Counted from the stretch's first letter, positions 1-5,270 are shown. The stretch: DNA of 6,876 bases from Candidatus Bathyarchaeota archaeon (GCA_020356305.1 CP070636.1:463326-470201); one strand, 5' to 3'. Made by a program: numbers and translations. Notes: generated by a model not told the origin, from the letters alone.

Positions 1-261
1 CTCAGTGGGGCTAAACCGAAAGGCCTCATGGAATTGTGGTGGCACATAGGTGTACCTGTACTCATACGGAGTGGCTTCTCGCTCTTCCTCCACGATGATG
101 GGCTTCGGATGTTCCCGTGGGACGCTGGCTCTCCAGTATTCTGGACACTCGTGGTTCTCGGGAAGCCTGTGTTCAGCGCAGTAGTACTGGCTGCAAAAGG
201 GGCACTTGAACGGGAGAACAACGTTCGTCTCGCAGTATTTGCACTTCACAGCGGTCTTCAT
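1..261 (-). CDS. AN1-type zinc-finger protein, N-terminal part (probable AN1/site-2-protease fusion)
   Basis: The first 87 codons read from ATG at 261 to the window edge with no stop, so the C-terminus is missing. Residues 7-39 give a complete AN1 zinc-finger pattern: C7-x2-C10-x9-C20-x2-C23-x4-C28-x2-H31-x5-H37-x-C39, which matches the family spacing and should bind two zinc ions. After it comes an acidic, Tyr/Pro-rich linker (about 55-78) ending FHEAFRFSPTE. In archaea, AN1 fingers at the very N-terminus followed by such a linker are commonly fused to a membrane M50 (site-2-protease-like) or similar intramembrane protease; that fusion is inferred, because the membrane part lies outside. A BRE/TATA-like element at 304-316 places transcription about 20 nt upstream of this ATG, which supports the start. 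AN1 identity is firm; the full-length function is not. Confidence 0.85.
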   Translation of the reverse strand, partial: MKTAVKCKYCETNVVLPFKCPFCSQYYCAEHRLPENHECPEYWRASVPREHPKPIIVEEEREATPYEYRYTYVPPQFHEAFRFSPTE

Positions 262-303
262 CTTCCCTTGACGATTGCCTGTGACAAGTTCGCGAACCTT
301 TTG

Positions 304-316
304 ATTTAAACCTTTT
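304..316 (-). promoter_or_regulatory. BRE/TATA promoter of the AN1-finger gene
   Basis: Read on the minus strand, AAAAGG (316-311) runs straight into TTTAAAT (310-304), a good archaeal BRE plus TATA pair. The predicted transcription start is near 280, giving a leader of about 20 nt before the ATG at 261. Confidence 0.55.
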
Positions 317-345
317 CCAGTTTCTCACGGAAGGTAACGGAACAT

Positions 346-352
346 TTTATAA
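346..352 (+). promoter_or_regulatory. TATA box of tRNA-Ser
   Basis: TTTATAA lies about 31 bp before the first base of the tRNA, which would start transcription a few bases upstream of the mature 5' end. This is the normal arrangement for archaeal tRNA genes. Confidence 0.5.
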
Positions 353-382
353 TGTTGAAAAAGCTTGCATTTTATTCGGATT

Positions 383-470
383 GCCGGGATGGCAGAGTGG
401 ATAATGCGCAGGCCTTGAGAGCCTGTGGACCTTTTGGTCCGCATGGGTTCGAATCCCATTCCCGGCGCCA
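383..470 (+). tRNA. tRNA-Ser (anticodon UGA)
   Basis: This is an intronless class II tRNA. The 7-bp acceptor stem GCCGGGA (383-389) pairs with TCCCGGC (460-466), followed by discriminator G467 and an encoded CCA (468-470). The D stem is GCA/TGC (392-394/405-407). The anticodon stem CAGGC/GCCTG (409-413/421-425) closes loop CTTGAGA, with anticodon TGA at 416-418, reading UCA serine codons. A long variable arm (GGACC-TTTT-GGTCC) and a T arm ATGGG/CCCAT around TTCGAAT complete the cloverleaf. The long arm and G73 agree with seryl-tRNA identity. No clear T-rich terminator follows directly. Confidence 0.96.
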
Positions 471-510
471 ACGATGGAATTTTGTGATGTGAAAGGAGAC
501 ATACGTTCTA

Positions 511-616
511 GAGAGAAGAAAAGCTCTTTGTCATAGCTTTTTCTAGGTCAGCAATAGCCTTGAGAAGTTGATCGGGAGACGGGTATGAGACCAAAAGATT
601 TAAGAACGAAACAGGT
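511..616 (-). pseudogene. possible 3' remnant of a PLP aminotransferase-like gene
   Basis: On the minus strand an open frame of 34 codons, bounded by an in-frame TAA at 617-619 and ending in TAG at 511-513, reads ...NLLVSYPSPDQLLKAIADLE... and looks like real protein. It has a short beta strand with S-Y, then an amphipathic helix at the very C-terminus, as in fold-type I aminotransferases. No start codon or upstream domain remains, since the neighbouring saccharopine-dehydrogenase-like gene occupies 639 onward. The family assignment rests on resemblance by eye and could be chance; an unrelated helical C-terminus is equally possible. It mainly fills the gap between the tRNA and the next gene. 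Confidence 0.25.
593..605 (+). promoter_or_regulatory. candidate BRE/TATA promoter of the saccharopine-dehydrogenase-like gene
   Basis: CAAAAG followed by ATTTAAGA resembles BRE plus TATA. Transcription would start near 627, only about 12 nt before the ATG at 639. This favours 639 over the upstream in-frame ATG at 585, which would lie before the promoter. Confidence 0.4.
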
Positions 617-638
617 TACCCTCGTGCCGAGGATTCAC

Positions 639-1823
639 ATGAAAATCTTGATCGTTGGAGTGGGGGCTCAAGGATCAGTCATTGCCACAGAGATCGTTAA
701 GACTCCAGAAGTGTCTGAGGTTAGACTTTCGGACAAGCATTTGGACAAAGCTAGACGGCTGGCAGAGAGACTGAAGAGCGAGAAAGTGTCCACCTACCGT
801 GTTGATGCAAACAATGTAGATGACATAATGAGCGCCTCAAGTGGAGTGCATTTGATTGTGAACACGACAACATGGAATGCCAGATTCAACTTGAACATAA
901 TGGAGGCTGCGCTAAAGAGTGGAGCACACTACCAAGATCTAGCTTCGTATCCGCCTCAGCAATTGCAGCTCAGCGAAAGGTGGAAGGAAGCAAACCTGAC
1001 TGCTCTAATAGATACTGGAGTGTCTCCCGGCGTCACGAACGTGCTTGCGGCACAGGGTGCTGACACGTTCGATCGCGTGGAAGAAATACGTGTTAGACTC
1101 TGGGGGGCTGTTGAAAGCGGTAAGCCCGTCTCGCTTTGGTCTCCTGAAACTGCTTGGGGCGACATGGCGGAGGAACCGATTGTTTACGAGGACGGAGAAT
1201 ACAAGAAGGTACCTCCTTTCAGTGGCGAGGAGGTCTACCCCTTTCCTGATCCGATTGGTCCACAAACCGTCTACTGGCATTCTCATGAAGAACCGGAAAC
1301 TCTGCCTCGCTTTATAGGTAAAGGCGTAAGATACGTGGATTTCAAGATGGGCGGACCTGATTTTCCGTTGGCCAAAGCTATTGTCGAGTTCGGCCTGTTA
1401 AATGATAATCCCATAAAGGTTCGGGGTGTTGAAGTAGCTCCTCGCGATGTCTTTTTTGCACTCGTTCCACCCACGCCATCCATGGAAGAGATGGAGAGAA
1501 TGATCAAGATCGGAATGATAAGCATGAGAGGATGCGTCGCAGTAGATGTCAGAGGTCGGAAAGAAGGTGAAAAAACGCGATGTATTCTTTTCACTGTTTT
1601 TCCAGGCGTCCAAGAATTGATGAAGAGAATGCCAGGTGCGAACCCAGTAGCGTACGTGACGAGCGTTCCAGCTTCAACCTTTACAAAAATGCTTGCGAAA
1701 GGAGAAATTGAAACCAGAGGAGTCATTCCTCCTGAAGGCTTGGAACCACGAGTCAGAAAGGCTTTCCTGACTGAACTGGCCAAGAAAGGCATAGTCGTAA
1801 ACGAAAAAGTGGAGAAGATATAG
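639..1823 (+). CDS. saccharopine dehydrogenase family NAD(P)-dependent oxidoreductase
   Basis: A 394-aa protein (412 aa if the in-frame ATG at 585 is used). It opens with a Rossmann fold: MKILIVGVGAQGS carries the G7-x-G9-x2-G12 dinucleotide motif, and an acidic D32 ends the second strand, which usually favours NAD. The segment DTGVSPGVTNVLA (about 145-157) and the C-terminal RGVIPPEGL are typical of the saccharopine dehydrogenase/lysine 6-dehydrogenase superfamily. Family members oxidise or reduce C-N bonds of amino acids or polyamines; the exact substrate cannot be read from sequence. I chose 639 because family proteins normally begin just before the first beta strand, the extra 18 residues look non-coding, and a promoter-like element lies at 593-605. 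The gene runs convergently into trpB2 with a 124-bp gap. A role in amino-acid metabolism is inferred. Confidence 0.85.
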   Translation: MKILIVGVGAQGSVIATEIVKTPEVSEVRLSDKHLDKARRLAERLKSEKVSTYRVDANNVDDIMSASSGVHLIVNTTTWNARFNLNIMEAALKSGAHYQDLASYPPQQLQLSERWKEANLTALIDTGVSPGVTNVLAAQGADTFDRVEEIRVRLWGAVESGKPVSLWSPETAWGDMAEEPIVYEDGEYKKVPPFSGEEVYPFPDPIGPQTVYWHSHEEPETLPRFIGKGVRYVDFKMGGPDFPLAKAIVEFGLLNDNPIKVRGVEVAPRDVFFALVPPTPSMEEMERMIKIGMISMRGCVAVDVRGRKEGEKTRCILFTVFPGVQELMKRMPGANPVAYVTSVPASTFTKMLAKGEIETRGVIPPEGLEPRVRKAFLTELAKKGIVVNEKVEKI

Positions 1824-1935
1824 TCTGAGTTGTCTCTCGATTCTCTTTGAGTCAAGTGTGTGCATGACTTTAGTCGTACGTGAAAATGAAGTCACAGAAT
1901 TCTCTGCAGGAATCAACTACTTGCGAAAGAATTAG

Positions 1936-1942
1936 AAAAAAA
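1936..1942 (-). terminator. oligo-U terminator after trpB2
   Basis: Five bases past the trpB2 stop, the minus strand has a run of seven T, followed by another T-rich stretch (to about 1922). Archaeal RNA polymerase terminates at such U-tracts without needing a hairpin. Confidence 0.45.
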
Positions 1943-1947
1943 GATGG

Positions 1948-3333
1948 TTAGTAGGGTAGAGTTTCAACCCATGGATAGAGTTCTTTCAGCTTTTTCATGG
2001 CCTTCTGCACTGCTTTCTCTGGGTACGCGTAAGGTGGAAGCTTGTTGTGAAGGTAGTCGTCGTAGGCTTTCATATCGAAGTGGCCATGGCCACACAATAG
2101 GAAGATTATGGTCTTTTCTTCACCGGTCTCTTTGCATCGTAACGCTTCGTCGATGGCGCCCTTGATGGCGTGGGATGGCTCAGGTGCCGGTATTTTGCCT
2201 TCAGTTTCTGCGAAGAGCTTGGCAGCATCGAAGACCTCTACTTGATCGTAGGCTCGCGTTTCGATTTTCTTTTCTTCATTCAGAATACTCAGCGTTGGAG
2301 CTATACCATGGTAGCGAAGACCTCCGGCGTGGATCGGCGGCGGTATGAACTCGTGGCCGAGGGTCTGCATCGTGATTAAGGGAGTTATCCTTGCGGTGTC
2401 ACCGTGGTCGAACATGTATGCTCCTTTGGTGATGGAGGGGCAAGCTGTGGCTTCGGTAGCTATGAACCTTGTATCCTTGGGGGCTTTCCCTGAAACTTTG
2501 TCATAGTAGAAGGGCCAGAAGAGGCCTGAGAAACTGCTGCCTCCGCCTATGCATCCGACTATCACATCCGGATAGTCGTCTACTACTTCAAACTGCTTTT
2601 TAGTTTCCAAGCCGATCACCGTTTGATGCAGAAGAACATGGTTGAAAACGCTGCCTATGCCATAGTTGGCTTCTTTGTGCGTGAGAGCATCATCCACCGC
2701 TTCGCTGATGGCGATTCCTAAGCTTCCCGTGGTTTCAGGGTTCTCTTTCAGAATCTTTCTACCTGCCTCTGTTTGAGTACTTGGGCTAGGATATACCTTG
2801 GCGCCCCAAAGCTCCATCATAACTCGTCTGTAGGGTTTCTGATGGTAGCTTACTTTGACCATGAAAACGGTGCATTCAAGACCGAAAGTCATGCAGCCGA
2901 AGGCCAGAGCGGAGCCCCACTGACCTGCTCCCGTCTCGGTAGTCATTCGTTCTGCGACTTCCTGCATGTTGTAATAAGCTAGTGCAACGGAGGTGTTGGG
3001 TTTGTGGCTTCCTGGGGGGCTGACGCCTTCGTATTTGTAATAGATTTTGGCAGGTGTCTTCAGAGCTTTCTCCAGTCTAACGGCTCTGAAGAGCGGAGTG
3101 GGTCTCCAGAGCTTATAGACTTCCCTCACCTCTTCGGGAATGTTTATCCATCTGTCTTTGCTGAACTCTTGAGCAATGATCTCTTTGGGATAAATCAAGG
3201 GGACGATTCCAGGCCCAGGTGCCTTCTTGTCCGGCTCTATTGTCGGAGGCAGTGGTCTAGGCATGTCGGGCAGTATGCAGTACCATTGCTTCGGTATTTC
3301 TTCTTCATCTAACAGCACTGTTCTAGACGACAT
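1948..3333 (-). CDS. trpB2: TrpB2-type tryptophan synthase beta chain (PLP enzyme)
   Basis: A 461-aa fold-type II PLP enzyme that condenses indole with serine (or O-phosphoserine in some TrpB2) to tryptophan. Visible landmarks, in order: RPTPLFRA (77-84); the PLP-lysine segment PGSHKPNT with K111; ETGAGQWG (133-140) with catalytic E133; the phosphate-binding loop GGGSS (263-267); HAGGLRYHG (335-343), which is characteristic of the TrpB2 subgroup; PEPSHA (384-389); and CGHGHFD (414-420). Length, and an N-terminus ([12 protein letters not shown]) longer than classical TrpB1, fit TrpB2. No trpA or other trp genes are in the window, so it probably acts as a stand-alone indole-to-tryptophan enzyme. 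It is divergent from a TrpY-like regulator with TGTACA boxes between them, which supports tryptophan-responsive control. ATG at 3333 fits the family N-terminus; no strong Shine-Dalgarno is seen. Confidence 0.95.
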   Translation of the reverse strand: MSSRTVLLDEEEIPKQWYCILPDMPRPLPPTIEPDKKAPGPGIVPLIYPKEIIAQEFSKDRWINIPEEVREVYKLWRPTPLFRAVRLEKALKTPAKIYYKYEGVSPPGSHKPNTSVALAYYNMQEVAERMTTETGAGQWGSALAFGCMTFGLECTVFMVKVSYHQKPYRRVMMELWGAKVYPSPSTQTEAGRKILKENPETTGSLGIAISEAVDDALTHKEANYGIGSVFNHVLLHQTVIGLETKKQFEVVDDYPDVIVGCIGGGSSFSGLFWPFYYDKVSGKAPKDTRFIATEATACPSITKGAYMFDHGDTARITPLITMQTLGHEFIPPPIHAGGLRYHGIAPTLSILNEEKKIETRAYDQVEVFDAAKLFAETEGKIPAPEPSHAIKGAIDEALRCKETGEEKTIIFLLCGHGHFDMKAYDDYLHNKLPPYAYPEKAVQKAMKKLKELYPWVETLPY

Positions 3334-3347
3334 GTTGTTTCACTTTT

Positions 3348-3397
3348 TGGCAACATCTTTTTTCATGTAAGTACGGTATTAGTGACTGTGGCAACAT
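3348..3397 (+). repeat. direct repeat TGGCAACAT, two copies in the trpB2 leader/promoter
   Basis: TGGCAACAT occurs at 3348-3356 and again at 3389-3397, start to start 41 bp, close to four helical turns. The distal copy touches the TATA element and the proximal copy lies in the trpB2 leader. Spacing on the same DNA face suggests a second regulator site, but chance cannot be excluded. Confidence 0.35.
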
Positions 3398-3402
3398 TTA
3401 AA
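3397..3402. promoter_or_regulatory. shared palindromic TATA element of the divergent trpB2/trpY promoters
   Basis: TTTAAA is its own reverse complement, and it is the only good TATA candidate for either gene. To the right it would set the trpY start near 3425, just before the ribosome binding site. To the left it would set the trpB2 start near 3374, with a leader of about 40 nt. Use by both directions is inferred from position. Confidence 0.5.
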
Positions 3403-3409
3403 GCTTATG

Positions 3410-3425
3410 TGTACAAGATTGTACA
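3410..3425. promoter_or_regulatory. TRP-box operator (two TGTACA boxes in a dyad)
   Basis: TGTACAAGATTGTACA contains exact TGTACA hexamers at 3410-3415 and 3420-3425, one helical turn apart, forming a dyad with 7-bp perfect arms around GA. TGTACA is the published consensus box bound by TrpY in Methanothermobacter. The site covers the stretch between the TATA element and the predicted trpY start, ideal for autorepression, and lies just upstream of the trpB2 core promoter. Binding by the adjacent TrpY-like protein is inferred, but box sequence and gene context agree. Confidence 0.75.
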
Positions 3426-3430
3426 TTGAA

Positions 3431-3439
3431 AGGAGGGAG
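3431..3439 (+). promoter_or_regulatory. ribosome binding site selecting the TTG start of trpY
   Basis: AGGAGGGAG is a strong Shine-Dalgarno sequence before the TTG at 3448. An in-frame TGA at 3427-3429 rules out any earlier start. Confidence 0.6.
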
Positions 3440-3447
3440 CTAAACGC

Positions 3448-3951
3448 TTGTGGAGAAAAGTATCGGAATACTTGGAGAATTATCCCGAACGCCTCTTGGT
3501 GGCCAAGGTTCTCGTAGAGAACGGATTGAACATCAAGAACGGAAGGATATACTGCAACGAAATCGAGATTCCAACTTTAAAGGTGGCCCGAGTCGCCAAG
3601 GTTGACAGGAGAACAGTTGTGGAAACCTTGAAGATGATCCGCAAACACGATGAGCTCAGACTTATTTTCACTCATATAAGGTCAGCGGGAATATCCCTGA
3701 GAGAGATTGCGAGACCCCTCAACCTTGGAGTCGTCGAGATCACCCCCGAAGATCCTAAAATCGTTGGGATACTAGCTAATGCCGCATCAATAATAGCTGC
3801 AGAAGGAATAAGCATCCGTCAAGCTCTTACCGACGACCCAGAGCTTAGTCCCGAGCCCAAACTAACGTTGATAGCCAACAAAAAAATTCCTGGAACCCTG
3901 ATCCCAAGATTTTTGAAGATAAAGGGCGTAGTCAAAGTCTCAGTCTATTAA
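3448..3951 (+). CDS. trpY: TrpY-like transcription regulator (HTH + ACT domain)
   Basis: A 167-aa protein starting at TTG. The N-terminal half (about 14-75) is a helix-turn-helix type DNA-binding domain; IPTLKVARVAKVDRRTVVET (41-60) reads as the HTH core. The C-terminal part (about 94-167), starting GVVEITPEDPKIVGILA and ending IKGVVKVSVY, has the beta-alpha-beta pattern of an ACT-type amino-acid-sensing domain. This architecture and length match the archaeal family 'regulator of amino acid metabolism, contains ACT domain', which includes TrpY, the tryptophan-sensing repressor of trp genes and trpB2 in Methanothermobacter. It is divergent from trpB2, and two TGTACA boxes sit in its own promoter. 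The symbol follows from architecture and context; if it senses another amino acid, the name would change. Confidence 0.82.
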   Translation: MWRKVSEYLENYPERLLVAKVLVENGLNIKNGRIYCNEIEIPTLKVARVAKVDRRTVVETLKMIRKHDELRLIFTHIRSAGISLREIARPLNLGVVEITPEDPKIVGILANAASIIAAEGISIRQALTDDPELSPEPKLTLIANKKIPGTLIPRFLKIKGVVKVSVY

Positions 3952-4003
3952 CACCTATGAAACCATAAGCGACTGAAATGCCAGCGTAGAAAGTGCCATG
4001 TAG

Positions 4004-4095
4004 AGATCAAAGTTTGTTGGGTGTTTGATCGGCAATGCCATCGGCGATGCGTTGGGTAGATCACTCGAGGGCTTGCGGATCTCAGAACTCAAAAC
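4004..4095 (+). pseudogene. decayed 5' fragment of an ADP-ribosylglycohydrolase gene
   Basis: The frame from 4004 reads RSKFVGCLIGNAIGDALGRS followed by LEGLRISELK, very close in pattern to the N-terminus of ADP-ribosylglycohydrolases (DraG/ARH family), where GxxxGxAxGDALGxPxEGL opens the first helices. Directly before it an ATG (3998-4000) is followed at once by an in-frame TAG. After about residue 30 the similarity stops, and the frame continues with unrelated residues to a stop at 4226-4228. In another frame, GRWT near 4110 may echo the GRWTDDT metal-binding motif, suggesting a frameshift plus deletion, but that is weak. No complete gene remains: a functional enzyme would need about 250-300 residues. 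Confidence 0.5.
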
Positions 4096-4250
4096 GGAGA
4101 AAACTTCTCAGGTCGCTGGACCAGCTGACGCGCGCGAAAAACCTTTTACAGCACTGATTTTGCACAAAAAGTGCGCTAGAATATTCTGTTCAAGTCGCCT
4201 GTGCGCACGCAATTCTGGAGAGGATTAGAAGTATGAACAAACTTTGAGGT
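4096..4250. other. non-coding stretch after the remnant
   Basis: I see no intact gene here. There are two short inverted repeats, GAGAA-AAC-TTCTC (4098-4110) and GCAC-AAAAA-GTGC (near 4163-4175), neither followed by a T-run. The stretch is likely degraded downstream sequence of the preceding remnant. Confidence 0.4.
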
Positions 4251-4442
4251 TTAAGCGCGGGCAGATCGAGCGCGGGTGACGAGAAGTTTCAAGTATTCCT
4301 GTGCCTCATTTCTTGAATTTAACCCACCAGCAACAATCTTTGTTTTGTTGTTCTTGAATTTGGCCAAAGCAACCCATTTCTTGGTTTTTTTGTTTAGCAC
4401 TGCTTTGAACGATTGAACTTCACGCAGCTCGTCATTTTTCAA
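4251..4442 (-). CDS. small basic hypothetical protein, 63 aa
   Basis: I do not recognise a family. The gene starts at TTG 4442, behind a Shine-Dalgarno GAGGTGA (4455-4449) at a spacing of 6 nt; the nearby ATG at 4435 is out of frame. The predicted protein has two beta-strand-like segments rich in Lys (SFKAVLNKKTKKWVALAKF, then KIVAGGL) and a C-terminal helix (EAQEYLKLLVTRARSARA). It resembles compact beta-beta-alpha nucleic-acid-binding or DUF1508-like folds only in a general way. It lies 54 bp downstream of the zinc-ribbon gene on the same strand, so co-transcription is possible. The clear ribosome binding site and protein-like composition support a real gene. Confidence 0.6.
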   Translation of the reverse strand: MKNDELREVQSFKAVLNKKTKKWVALAKFKNNKTKIVAGGLNSRNEAQEYLKLLVTRARSARA

Positions 4443-4496
4443 TAATTGTCACCTCTTCCCGAATATTACTCTTGTATGTGAACTTGAAAGCAAACG

Positions 4497-4709
4497 TCAT
4501 TCATGCTTCGCTGTCTTTCTTATGGGGTTCACTCCGTTTCTAACAGGCTCTGCTGGGAACTTACGTCTCCAAGTATAGAAATCCGCGTCAAAGTCAAACT
4601 CAAGCACCCAAACGTTCCCCTCTTCAAAGTGATGGTCTCTGCATAAGCCATCAGTATTCCCAGAAGTCGGAAGAAGCTTTCCACAAACCTTACAACGCCG
4701 AGTAGTCAT
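4497..4709 (-). CDS. small zinc-ribbon protein, 70 aa
   Basis: ATG at 4709 follows a Shine-Dalgarno CAGGTGAG at good spacing. The N-terminus carries a compact metal-binding motif: C6-x2-C9 and C23-x2-H26 with H27 adjacent, a CxxCG...GLCRDHH zinc-ribbon type finger. The rest is an aromatic, acidic strand (WVLEFDFDADFYTWRRKF) and a basic tail. Such stand-alone fingers in archaea often bind nucleic acid or partner proteins, but no specific role can be named. Its start overlaps the end of a possible 29-aa basic ORF (4690-4779) in another frame, and the 63-aa gene follows after 54 bp, so the three may form one transcript. Confidence 0.65.
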   Translation of the reverse strand: MTTRRCKVCGKLLPTSGNTDGLCRDHHFEEGNVWVLEFDFDADFYTWRRKFPAEPVRNGVNPIRKTAKHE

Positions 4710-4779
4710 GAGTGCTCACCTGTTTCATCTTTTTGCGTTTGTGCATCTTCTTTCGACTTTTCATTTCTTGAGGTCGCAT
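4690..4779 (-). CDS. possible 29-aa basic microprotein overlapping the zinc-ribbon gene
   Basis: ATG 4779 opens MRPQEMKSRKKMHKRKKMKQ and nine further residues before TAA, overlapping the first 20 bases of the zinc-ribbon gene. It is strongly Lys/Arg-rich. A G-rich stretch 8-16 nt upstream could act as a weak ribosome binding site. The overlap would allow translational coupling with the zinc-ribbon protein, whose own Shine-Dalgarno lies inside this ORF. Size and bias make it uncertain: it may be only the leader of the zinc-ribbon transcript. Confidence 0.3.
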   Translation of the reverse strand: MRPQEMKSRKKMHKRKKMKQVSTHDYSAL

Positions 4780-4828
4780 GATTCCCAAACCCCCCCGCAG
4801 AGTTTCTGCCCGCGGTGCAAAAGTAAAC

Positions 4829-4849
4829 AAAAAAGAGGAAAAAAAGAAA
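4829..4849 (-). terminator. U-rich terminator after the Lys-rich microprotein
   Basis: On the minus strand, runs of seven and six T (4845-4839 and 4834-4829) start 16 bases beyond the microprotein stop codon, a typical archaeal intrinsic terminator. Confidence 0.5.
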
Positions 4850-4864
4850 CTCAAGCTATTTTCG

Positions 4865-4984
4865 TTAACATGCGCCTTTTGCTTTGCCCTTCTTCTGCTT
4901 CTTTCCTTTCTTCTTCGACATTGTTTTACCACTCCTCTTCTTCCTGTTCTTTCCAGTCTTCTTCTTCCTCTTCTGAGTAGCCAT
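4865..4984 (-). CDS. Lys-rich basic microprotein, 39 aa
   Basis: Reading from ATG 4984 gives MATQKRKKKTGKNRKKRSGK and 19 more residues ending KGKAKGAC, then TAA. Twenty of 39 residues are basic (17 K, 3 R), with Gly, Ser and Thr spacers and a terminal Cys. I do not recognise a family; the composition recalls eukaryotic-type histone tails or tiny ribosomal proteins such as eL41, but without a matching pattern. Support for a real gene is regulatory: a TATATA box at 5027-5033, a GGAGGGA ribosome binding site at 5001-4995, and U-rich termination just after the stop. A competing ATG at 4988 has better Shine-Dalgarno spacing but gives only a 20-codon acidic ORF. Binding to RNA or DNA is inferred from charge alone. 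Confidence 0.5.
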   Translation of the reverse strand: MATQKRKKKTGKNRKKRSGKTMSKKKGKKQKKGKAKGAC

Positions 4985-5026
4985 GCATATTTTATCCCTC
5001 CAAAATGGCTAAGGCACTGCAACGAG

Positions 5027-5033
5027 TATATAT
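5027..5033 (-). promoter_or_regulatory. TATA box of the Lys-rich microprotein gene
   Basis: ATATATA on the minus strand predicts a start near 5003, directly before the GGAGGGA ribosome binding site and about 19 nt from the ATG at 4984. Confidence 0.5.
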
Positions 5034-5108
5034 GCATTTCAGTCAAAAAATTATGGATAAAAAATGCCGTGTCAAGGAAAATAAGGCTTTTTCATCCTTC
5101 TTTTCTGC

Positions 5109-5117
5109 TTTATATAC
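5109..5117 (+). promoter_or_regulatory. TATA-like element in the 5047-5283 intergenic region
   Basis: TTTATATAC predicts a rightward start near 5140. It is followed by GAGGA (5141-5145) and a 16-codon ORF (5153-5203). It may drive a short transcript or a long leader for the M42 gene. Confidence 0.3.
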
Positions 5118-5152
5118 TAAAATATGCGCGTGTTCTCATTGAGGAAGACAAA

Positions 5153-5203
5153 ATGTTCAGTTGGTTACCTGGCTTTCATCTTGACTTTTCGTCAGTCCTT
5201 TGA
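5153..5203 (+). CDS. possible 16-aa ORF (MFSWLPGFHLDFSSVL)
   Basis: ATG 5153 stands 7 nt after GAGGA and 36 bp after a TATA-like element; a T-run follows the stop at 5204-5208. The peptide is hydrophobic and matches nothing I know. It could be a leader peptide, or a chance ORF in AT-rich DNA. Confidence 0.15.
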   Translation: MFSWLPGFHLDFSSVL

Positions 5204-5242
5204 TTTTTATGTTAACCTATGCGAAAAGGTGAACGTTAGCTT

Positions 5243-5250
5243 CATATAAG
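5243..5250 (+). promoter_or_regulatory. TATA box of the M42 aminopeptidase gene
   Basis: CATATAAG lies 34 bp before the ATG at 5284, giving a predicted start near 5272 and a very short leader that includes the GGAG ribosome binding site. Confidence 0.5.
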
Positions 5251-5270
5251 TCTTGCAGGGTTACTAGGAG

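Noticed and set aside
28..309. 93-codon plus-strand ORF
   Set aside because: It is antisense to the AN1-finger gene, whose perfect zinc-ligand pattern and promoter show that the minus strand is coding.
585..638. N-terminal extension of the dehydrogenase from ATG 585
   Set aside because: It would precede a likely TATA element, adds residues unlike the family, and overlaps an opposite-strand coding-like remnant.
1283..1855. 190-codon minus-strand ORF
   Set aside because: It is a shadow of the saccharopine-dehydrogenase-like gene with no recognisable motifs.
1850..1875. AGTCA/TGACT hairpin after the dehydrogenase gene
   Set aside because: The stem is only 5 bp with a 10-nt loop and no T-run follows, so terminator function is not supported.
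1864..1935. 23-codon plus-strand ORF (MTLVVRENEVTEFSAGINYL...) in the gap between the dehydrogenase gene and trpB2
   Set aside because: It looks protein-like, but has no ribosome binding site or promoter and is too short to support.
4690..5046. 118-codon minus-strand ORF
   Set aside because: It runs through the promoter, through the Lys-rich gene in another frame and through the T-rich terminator; only its last 29 codons look possible as a separate ORF.
5140..5200. Possible C/D box sRNA on the minus strand (AAGATGA and CTGA about 15 nt apart)
   Set aside because: The C box has a mismatch and no second C'/D pair is present.
4778..5203. 141-codon plus-strand ORF with a Leu/Phe/Ser-rich, membrane-like segment
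   Set aside because: The hydrophobic stretch is the antisense of Lys codons in the microprotein gene; there is no ribosome binding site.
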